Shown one piece after another: positions 46,302 to 51,874 of a DNA stretch of 51,874 nucleotides (position 1 is the first letter of the stretch; each line of letters starts with the position of its first letter). This DNA is from Bryobacterales bacterium (GTDB lineage Bacteria > Acidobacteriota > Terriglobia > Bryobacterales > Bryobacteraceae), in contig JAUYBU010000068.1 in the NCBI GenBank assembly GCA_030693045.1, positions 1 through 51,874 of the forward strand. Reading direction: 5' to 3'. The translations under genes were made by a program, and so were the position numbers. The notes beneath the pieces are model-generated. The model searched no databases. It was not told where the DNA came from and saw only the letters and a program-made list of their open reading frames with translations.

Positions 46302-47126
46302 TCAGCCGGCCGGAGGATGACCGGCGAAAAGATCGCCGAGGACGGACGCCGAGACGCGCAAGCCGGTGTAGAAGGGACCGAACTCGGCGTACACCGCGCT
46401 GGCTTCGTCGAAGCGCATCTCGTAGATCAGCTTCTTAAACACCAGCGGGTCCTCGGCGTAGAGGTCGACGCCCCACTCCCAGTCGTCGAAGCCGATCGAG
46501 CCGGAGATGATCTGTTGCACCTGGCCGGCGTAACGCCGCCCGATCAGGCCGTGCTCGTGCATCTGGCGGCGCCGTTCCGCTATCGACAGCATGTACCAGT
46601 TTTTCCGTTCGCCGCGAGTGCGGTTCATCGGGTAGAAACAGATGTAGCGGTGATTGGGAATGGCCGGCCACAGGCGCGGCGCCATGGCCTTGCGCTGGGT
46701 CTCGAGGGCCTCTTCGATCTCCCTGTCCCACTCGGGCGTGAACGGCTCGAGGCCGCGCCCGGCAAGCTGGTTGTAAAGGCGAAAGGAGGATTCGTAGAGA
46801 CCGAGTTCGACCACCGACACGTAGGACGTGGTGGGTTCCAGATAGTCGAACAGTTCCAGGGATGCCAGCCGCAGTTCCACCGCGTTCAGATCGATGAAGC
46901 TTCGGCGATGGTGCACCAGCATGAGATCGCTCTTGTGCCCGAGCATGGAAAATACGCCGCTGCCGGCCTCTTCCATCTCGGCCAGCGTGGTGGCCGCGGC
47001 GGTCAGCAGTTGGTCTTTCCCGGTCTCCTTGCGCCACTCGGCGTGCCGCAGGCGGAACATCTGGTGCAGAACGGCGGCGCCTTCCAGCGTCAGCGGCACG
47101 GCGGGCATGGGCGGCATCTCTTTCAT
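46302..47126 (-). CDS. hemQ: Coproheme decarboxylase (HemQ/ChdC, chlorite dismutase family)
   Basis: A protein of 274 residues. The family core is very clear: KNWYML with Tyr178, the residue that matches the catalytic tyrosine of HemQ; EHGLIGRRYAGQVQQI with His192 matching the heme ligand; SIGFDDWEWGVDLYAEDPL; and YEMRFDEASAVYAEFGPFYTG. It makes heme b from coproheme by two peroxide-dependent decarboxylations, the last step of the coproporphyrin-dependent route. No other heme gene is adjacent. Start 47126 or an ATG a few codons later is possible. Confidence 0.93.
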   Translation of the reverse strand: MKEMPPMPAVPLTLEGAAVLHQMFRLRHAEWRKETGKDQLLTAAATTLAEMEEAGSGVFSMLGHKSDLMLVHHRRSFIDLNAVELRLASLELFDYLEPTTSYVSVVELGLYESSFRLYNQLAGRGLEPFTPEWDREIEEALETQRKAMAPRLWPAIPNHRYICFYPMNRTRGERKNWYMLSIAERRRQMHEHGLIGRRYAGQVQQIISGSIGFDDWEWGVDLYAEDPLVFKKLIYEMRFDEASAVYAEFGPFYTGLRVSASVLGDLFAGHPPAG

Positions 47127-47150
47127 GATGGCACGTACGGCGCCCCTGGT

Positions 47151-48413
47151 TTAGGGGTGTTGGTAGGGGGGGCGGTAGTCGCGCTGGAGCAGTTTCCGCG
47201 CGTCGGGGTTGCCGGCGATGTCGAGCTTCTGGCGGTCCCAACGAATGCGCGCTCCGGTGTTGTAGGCGATCATGCCGAGCTGCACGGTGGCGGTGGATTG
47301 AAACGCGTCGCGGATGGCGCAGATGGGCGGCTTGCGCGTGCGAACCCCGTCGAGGAAATTCCGCATGTGCCGCAGGCCCGACTCGCCGGCCGTCTTCAGC
47401 TCGACCAGCTTGCGTTGCGGATCCTTGCCGGCGGGAATGACGATCCACTTGTTGTCGGTGACGAAGACCGTTTGCTTCTTGCCGTAGAAGAAAATGCCGT
47501 TGGAGACCTCCGGACTGTACTCGGCCGCGCCCCACAGCCGGTGACGCCAGACCACCGGGCAGGTGTCGAACTCGAAGTGCGCGGTGAGCGTGTCGGGCGT
47601 CGTGATCTGGCCCTTGAGCTGGTACAGGCCGCCCATGGCCTGGATGGTGTGCGGCATCGACTCACCCAGGATCACGCGCGTGGCGTCGATCAGGTGGATG
47701 CCCCAATCCACCATGTGGCCGTTGCCCACCGCGGCCTCCAGCCGCCAGGTCTTGTGCCCGCGATTGGGGCTGTAGGCGAGCTTGGGTCCGGGGCCGCACC
47801 AGAGTTCCCAGTCCAGCGAGGGCGGCGGGGCCTGCGCGCGCGCATCGAGCATCGCCGCCTGGTAGTGGATCTGAACGTCGGCCTGCACGATCCGGCCGGC
47901 CGCTCCCGAGCGGATGTGCTCGGCCGCCTGGCGGACGGCGTCGCTCTGCCGGCGCTGGAAGCCGATCTGGATGACGCGCCCGCTCTTTTCGGCGGCGGCC
48001 ACCATCGCCTGGCCCTCGCGAATGTCGTAGGCCAGCGGCTTTTCGCAGTAAATGTCCAGACCTTTGCGGCAGGCGGCCAGGACGGGAAGCGCGTGCCAGT
48101 GGGGCGGCGTGGCAATGATCACCGCTTCCAGGCCCGGGGTGTCGAGCAACTCCCGGTAGTCCTTGAAGGTTTTCGGGCGCGATCCTTGGGCCTTCTCGAC
48201 CTCCGCCACGGCGGCGCTCAAATGCTCGGTGTCGATATCGCACAGGGCAATGCAGTCGACGCCGCCCGCTTTGAAGGCGGCATTCAGGTCGACCATGCCG
48301 TACCAGCCGCAACCGATCAGCCCGATCTTGATCCGGCGCTCTTCGGCGCGCCCCGCCACGTTCCCGGCCGCCGCCGCGGCGGCCATCACGAACTCACGAC
48401 GATTGCTTCCCAT
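47151..48413 (-). CDS. Tat-exported Gfo/Idh/MocA family oxidoreductase
   Basis: A protein of 420 residues. MGSNRREFVMAAAAAAGN is a twin-arginine-type signal; start ATG 48413 is chosen for it, since the longer frame crosses a repeat. The Rossmann domain is KIGLIGCGWYGMVDLNAAFKAG, then VIIATPPHWHALP and YCEKPLAYDIREGQAM with the EKP lysine. The C-terminal domain has MVDWGIHLIDATRVILG and GIFFYGKKQTVFV. Such exported members keep their NAD(P) in the periplasm and act on sugars or sugar polymers. It is read divergently from the cytoplasmic paralogue at 48605. Confidence 0.92.
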   Translation of the reverse strand: MGSNRREFVMAAAAAAGNVAGRAEERRIKIGLIGCGWYGMVDLNAAFKAGGVDCIALCDIDTEHLSAAVAEVEKAQGSRPKTFKDYRELLDTPGLEAVIIATPPHWHALPVLAACRKGLDIYCEKPLAYDIREGQAMVAAAEKSGRVIQIGFQRRQSDAVRQAAEHIRSGAAGRIVQADVQIHYQAAMLDARAQAPPPSLDWELWCGPGPKLAYSPNRGHKTWRLEAAVGNGHMVDWGIHLIDATRVILGESMPHTIQAMGGLYQLKGQITTPDTLTAHFEFDTCPVVWRHRLWGAAEYSPEVSNGIFFYGKKQTVFVTDNKWIVIPAGKDPQRKLVELKTAGESGLRHMRNFLDGVRTRKPPICAIRDAFQSTATVQLGMIAYNTGARIRWDRQKLDIAGNPDARKLLQRDYRPPYQHP

Positions 48414-48429
48414 GGCTGCCAAGGTACCA

Positions 48430-48582
48430 GAAATGGGGACAGTAACAAATAACCCCTTTTCCGGAAAGCAGGGTATTCTTGGCCCGGCGGCCAGGCCGAA
48501 AGTCTCCAAGTGCTTGAAAACGCTGAATGCCGTGACGGTGGGTCTGGAATTAAAAGGGGTTATTTGTTACTGTCCCCATTTC
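48430..48582. repeat. Large palindromic element with 31-base perfect arms
   Basis: Arms 48430-48460 and 48552-48582 are exact inverted copies, beginning GAAATGGGGACAGTAAC. The 91-base centre contains no gene. It fills nearly the whole gap between two divergent oxidoreductase genes. A TACAAT at 48590-48595, just outside the right arm, may be the -10 for the plus-strand gene. Confidence 0.95.
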
Positions 48583-48604
48583 CGCGTGTTACAATCGCGG
48601 GCGG

Positions 48605-49621
48605 ATGAAGATTGGACTGATTGGATTGGGCTTCATGGGCAGCACCCATCTGAAGGCCCTCCAAAAGATCGCGGGCGTCGAAGTGGTGGCGGTTTCGAGC
48701 GACGACCCGCGGGCGCTGTCGGGCGACCTCAGCCACATCCAGGGCAACATCGGCGGACCGGGCGAAAAGCTGGACTTTTCGAACCTGCGCAAGTACGGCG
48801 ACGCCTTCGCCGCCGCGCGCGATCCCGAGACGGAAGCCGTCGACGTCTGCCTGCCAACGAACCTGCACGCCGCGGTGGTGATCGAAGCCCTTCGCGCCGG
48901 CAAGCACGTGCTGGTGGAAAAGCCCATGGCCCTGACCGCCGCCGAAGCCGACCGGATGCTGGAAGAGGCGGACAAGGCAGGGCGGCTCCTGATGGTGGCC
49001 CAGGTGCTGCGTTTCTGGCCGTCCTATGTCACCCTGGCCGGCCTGGTCAAAACGGGCCAACTCGGCCCGGTGCGTTCGGCCTTGTTCCGGCGGCGTTGCG
49101 CCGCGCCGGCCTGGAGCGCCTGGCTGGGCGACGCCTCCTTGAGCGGCGGGGGCGTATTCGACCTGTTGATCCACGACATCGACATCTGTCTACACCTGTT
49201 CGGGCGGCCCGAGGCCGTGTCGGCGTCCGGATACGAAGACTTGAAGCGCGGTATCGATTTCGTGCTCGCCCAACTGCACTATCCCGGCATCGGCACGGTC
49301 GCCGTCACCGGAGGCTGGCATCACCTGAAGTCGTACCCGTTCTCGATGGAATACACGGTGTCGGGCGACCAGGGCACGGTGGAATTCAGTTCGGCTGGCC
49401 GTCCGCCAGCGCTGTACCGGGCCGACGGCTCGGTCGAGGAGTTGCCGCAATCGGAGAAGGACGGCTATCAGGCCGAGATCGAGTACTTTATCGAGTGCTG
49501 CCGCAGCGGAGTTAAGCCGGCAGTCTGCCCGCCCGAAGAGTCGGCGACGGCGGTAAAATTGGCGCGGTTAATTCTTGAAGCCAGAGAGAAAGAGGGAGAG
49601 AGAATCGCATGCAAGCTCTAA
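48605..49621 (+). CDS. Gfo/Idh/MocA family oxidoreductase (cytoplasmic)
   Basis: A protein of 338 residues without a signal peptide. Rossmann start KIGLIGLGFMGSTHLKAL, VDVCLPTNLHAAVVIEALRAG, then HVLVEKPMALTAAEAD. The C-terminal domain has GGGVFDLLIHDIDICLHLFG with the HDxD motif used in catalysis. It oxidises a sugar or cyclitol at C3 or C2 with NAD(P). It overlaps the following isomerase gene by 13 bases, a sign of coupled translation. Confidence 0.93.
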   Translation: MKIGLIGLGFMGSTHLKALQKIAGVEVVAVSSDDPRALSGDLSHIQGNIGGPGEKLDFSNLRKYGDAFAAARDPETEAVDVCLPTNLHAAVVIEALRAGKHVLVEKPMALTAAEADRMLEEADKAGRLLMVAQVLRFWPSYVTLAGLVKTGQLGPVRSALFRRRCAAPAWSAWLGDASLSGGGVFDLLIHDIDICLHLFGRPEAVSASGYEDLKRGIDFVLAQLHYPGIGTVAVTGGWHHLKSYPFSMEYTVSGDQGTVEFSSAGRPPALYRADGSVEELPQSEKDGYQAEIEYFIECCRSGVKPAVCPPEESATAVKLARLILEAREKEGERIACKL

Positions 49622-50448
49622 CAGACCTGGAAATCGGCGTGATGTTTTGGGCGGGTCGCGACCCGCTGGAGACCATCCGCGAGCTGAAAAGCCTCGGCGC
49701 CGGCTGTGGACAACTGGGGATTCCGGGCGACTTCAAACTGGCGGGCGCGGCCGCCGGGTGGAAAGACGCGCTGGAGGCCGAACAGTTTCCCCTGGTGACC
49801 GTTTTCGCCGCGTTCGCCGGCGAGGATTACGCCGACATCCCGACCGTCGAGCGGACCGTCGGCTTCATCCCTCCGGCCACGCGCGCCGAACGCGAGGCGC
49901 GCACCTGGGCCATCAGCGACTTTGCGGCGGCGCTCGGCGCCCCCAGCATCGCCCTGCACGCCGGTTTCGTGCCGGAAGATACCTCCGATCCGAATTACGT
50001 GGCGGTTCGCGAGATGGTCCGGCGGGTTTGCGACCACGCGGCAAGCCACGGCCAGACCTTCGCGCTCGAAACCGGGCAGGAACCGGCCGAGGTGCTGCTG
50101 AAGTTCTTCGAAGACGTGAATCGCCCCAACCTGCGGATCAATTTCGACCCCGCAAACATGATTCTTTATGGCAGCGGCGACCCGATCGAGGCGCTGGACG
50201 TGCTCGGCAAGCACGTCGTGTCGGTGCACGCCAAGGACGGCGACTGGCCGCCCGAGGGCGTAGCCGGCGCGCTGGGCACGGAACGGCCATTGGGGCAGGG
50301 CGCGGTCGGAATGGATCGCTTCGTCGCGAAGCTCAAACAGATCGGCTACCGAGGAACATTGAACGTCGAGCGGGAAGGGACGGCCCCCGAGCAGTGGCGG
50401 GCCGATGTCGGCATGGCGATCGAGCTGCTTACGCGGCTTCGCGCCTGA
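49609..50448 (+). CDS. Sugar phosphate isomerase/epimerase (xylose isomerase-like TIM barrel)
   Basis: A protein of 279 residues of the AP endonuclease 2/IolE type barrel. Metal-binding segments are visible: ALETGQEPAEVLLKFF (Glu), INFDPANMILYG (Asp, Asn), VVSVHAKDGDW (His, Asp) and LNVEREGTAPEQW (Glu). With the oxidoreductase before it, it probably handles a keto-sugar or inosose made by that enzyme; such pairs are common in cyclitol and rare-sugar breakdown. Substrate unknown. Confidence 0.9.
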   Translation: MQALTDLEIGVMFWAGRDPLETIRELKSLGAGCGQLGIPGDFKLAGAAAGWKDALEAEQFPLVTVFAAFAGEDYADIPTVERTVGFIPPATRAEREARTWAISDFAAALGAPSIALHAGFVPEDTSDPNYVAVREMVRRVCDHAASHGQTFALETGQEPAEVLLKFFEDVNRPNLRINFDPANMILYGSGDPIEALDVLGKHVVSVHAKDGDWPPEGVAGALGTERPLGQGAVGMDRFVAKLKQIGYRGTLNVEREGTAPEQWRADVGMAIELLTRLRA

Positions 50449-50593
50449 CCACCCGAACGAATTTCTCGAGGGTCCGCGTGTCCCGGTCCGTTAGGACGCG
50501 CTCCGGCTGCCCCTCGTCGGTGCCCGAGATCAGCCTCAAAAGGTCCATCTGAAGCGCCAGGCTGGCTGCCAGTTCCGGGTTGGTTTCCCTCAT
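50429..50593 (-). CDS. Small hypothetical protein, 54 residues
   Basis: An ATG-to-TAA frame overlapping the isomerase end by 20 bases on the opposite strand. The product reads MRETNPELAASLALQMDLL, then RLISGTDEGQPERVL and RTLEKFVRVVRREAA, which looks like two amphipathic helices. Third codon positions are mostly G or C, as in real genes here. No clear ribosome site. I do not recognise it. Confidence 0.45.
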   Translation of the reverse strand: MRETNPELAASLALQMDLLRLISGTDEGQPERVLTDRDTRTLEKFVRVVRREAA

Positions 50594-50640
50594 ACCAATC
50601 AGATCGGCCGCTCCGGCTCAAAACTTTACTCGGCAGGCTG

Positions 50641-50695
50641 GGGCATAGGCGTTAAAATAACGCACGTTGGTCGGACGACCTGAATAGCTCGGGCA
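50641..50695. repeat. Dispersed intergenic repeat, copy 2
   Basis: Diverged copy of 40219-40275, starting GGGGCATAGGCGTTAAAA. It lies 160-220 bases upstream of the TIGR03437-FGE fusion gene, so it may be part of that gene's control region or just a repeat. Confidence 0.55.
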
Positions 50696-50859
50696 ATGGG
50701 GCGGTTATCGCCAGGCGTTCGTGTTTCACAGGGATTGCGATCTCCCAGAGTTGGGAGCCAGAATCAGGTTTCCTCGGCGCTCACGAAGAAAGACCCATTT
50801 GTGCTCGGTTAGAGGGCCCCACTCGAAGAATGTTAGTAGTATGACAACAGGAGGTGGCA

Positions 50860-51874
50860 ATGCGAGATTCAGGTTCCTTTTCACAGGGCCGCTCGGGCAT
50901 TCCGTCGATTGTGGGCGAATCCTGGCCCCGGCACGCCGTTCGGCATCTTCCGTTGGTTCTTGTGCTACTGGTCTCCGCGCTGCTCCAGGCGCAACAGCCG
51001 GCCATCACTTCTATCGTCAACGCCGCCAGCTACGAGGCGCGCGGGGTAGTTCCCGGCGGGATTATGACGCTGTTCGGCATGAACATTGTCTCCGCGTCCG
51101 GCATCGTGAGCGCGGCGGCCGTGCCCTTGCCCACCATGCTGGGCGGGACCCAAGTGCTGGTGAACAACATTCCAGCACCGCTTTTCGCCGTGGCCAACGT
51201 CAACCGGCAGGAGCAGATCAACTTTCAAGTTCCCTGGGAGGTGGCGGGCGCGAATACGGTCACTGTGGTCGTGGTTAACGGGAATGGGCGCAGCGGTGGG
51301 CCGTACGAACCCCAGGGCTACGTCGTATCCGCCGCGCACCCGGGCCTGTTCACGCTTGACGGTAGGAGCGCCATCGTCGTACACGGAGCCACCAACCAAC
51401 TTGTGACCGTGTCCAATCCCGCCGAGCCAGGTGAAGTGGTGGTGTTCTACGCGACCGGTCTCGGCGCGGTCGACCGCGCCCAGCAGTCTGGCCAGCCGGC
51501 GTCGTTGACGGAATTCGCCAGGACGACCTACACCCCCATTGTCAACATCGGCGGGTGGGGCACAGTAGCAACAGCAGTTCATTTCGCCGGGCTCACGCCG
51601 GGCTCAGTCGGGTTGTACCAGATTAACTGCACTATCCCGGCGATTGGCAGCGGGGAACCCTTCGTGGCGCTGACCATGCTGGACCGGCGCTTAGGCGGTC
51701 AGACCGAGTACTCGAGCAGGATAGTGTACATACCAGTTCGCGGACGGACGACCGCAGTGCCCTTTGGAATGGAGTTCGTGCAGATTCAGCCAGGCGAGTT
51801 CACCATGGGCTGCTCGCCGGGCGACTATGAGTGCCAAAGCGACGAATTGCCGGCCCATCGTGTGCGAATCACCA
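50860..51874 (+). CDS. Secreted TIGR03437-type protein fused to a formylglycine-generating-enzyme-like domain, 3' end cut
   Basis: Start ATG 50860 has a perfect GGAGG eight bases upstream. The frame is open to the end of the window (338 codons). After a long signal region (HLPLVLVLLVSALLQAQ, residues about 28-45) comes a complete Solibacter-type C-terminal-like domain: ITSIVNAASYEARGVVPGG, VLVNNIPAPLFAVANVN, QINFQVPWEV, VVVFYATGLGAVD and LYQINCTIP. At residues about 305-338 begins an FGE-sulfatase/SUMF1 module (FGMEFVQIQPGEFTMGCSPGD). This places the domain at the N-terminal side, the reverse of its usual position. FGE-like modules oxidise cysteine or bind sugars; which applies here is unknown. 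Confidence 0.85.
   Translation, partial: MRDSGSFSQGRSGIPSIVGESWPRHAVRHLPLVLVLLVSALLQAQQPAITSIVNAASYEARGVVPGGIMTLFGMNIVSASGIVSAAAVPLPTMLGGTQVLVNNIPAPLFAVANVNRQEQINFQVPWEVAGANTVTVVVVNGNGRSGGPYEPQGYVVSAAHPGLFTLDGRSAIVVHGATNQLVTVSNPAEPGEVVVFYATGLGAVDRAQQSGQPASLTEFARTTYTPIVNIGGWGTVATAVHFAGLTPGSVGLYQINCTIPAIGSGEPFVALTMLDRRLGGQTEYSSRIVYIPVRGRTTAVPFGMEFVQIQPGEFTMGCSPGDYECQSDELPAHRVRIT

Overview
The window looks like chromosomal DNA of a high-GC Acidobacteriota bacterium, most likely of the Bryobacterales/Solibacter type. The basis is the gene content and not any database match: exported proteins ending in the Solibacter-type C-terminal Ig-like domain (TIGR03437 type), a winged-helix regulator fused to a TolB/PD40 propeller, Tat-exported Gfo/Idh/MocA and lactonase proteins, several secreted peptidases and hydrolases, and many GC-rich palindromic repeats at gene ends.

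Layout. 1-2600: a cut NmrA-like gene, an exported carbon-nitrogen hydrolase and an orphan HigA-like antitoxin, with a palindromic repeat between and inside them. 2670-5386: KDPG aldolase, a Trm112-like protein and an MsbA-type ABC exporter with an in-frame amber codon. 5383-9689: a tight housekeeping operon (yicC, gmk, rpoZ, coaBC, family 4 uracil-DNA glycosylase, tmk) with stop/start overlaps. 9676-13852: an unknown exported protein, a five-unit repeat array, and rocD-proC (ornithine to proline). 13993-18000: an exported alpha/beta hydrolase and acetyl-CoA synthetase, separated by a composite inverted repeat. 18062-19352: a decayed surface-protein gene. 19475-24895: a lone ABC ATPase, an exported unknown, a zinc-ribbon membrane protein, a 2-hydroxyacid dehydrogenase and a two-domain glycosyltransferase. 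24976-30569: M20 amidohydrolase, GH-A-like glycosidase, lactonase and a radical SAM protein.

30687-33480 is a small accessory island with visibly lower GC. It holds a DUF3800 protein, an IS1-family remnant missing its catalytic core, two divergent promoters that each appear to give a leaderless mRNA and carry a matching operator in the spacer, a small basic KGG-type protein, a tRNA-like cloverleaf, a possible small RNA with its own promoter and terminator, and a conserved-looking hypothetical gene behind a near-consensus promoter. This is the least ordinary part of the window.

33504-40083 is a complete RND efflux operon (pump, adaptor, TolC), with the usual proton-relay residues of the pump altered. 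40526-44000 holds a TIGR03437-type protein, a wHTH-TolB regulator and scraps of related genes. 44205-50448 holds an S9 peptidase, coproheme decarboxylase (HemQ/ChdC) and a sugar-processing set (two Gfo/Idh/MocA oxidoreductases and a sugar isomerase) whose divergent promoter region is a 153-base palindromic element. The window ends inside a secreted TIGR03437-formylglycine-generating-enzyme-like fusion.

A recurring theme is short palindromic repeats, several beginning GGGGACA, that sit at gene ends, supply stop codons and C-terminal residues (higA-like, rocD), or lie in frame inside a gene (uracil-DNA glycosylase).
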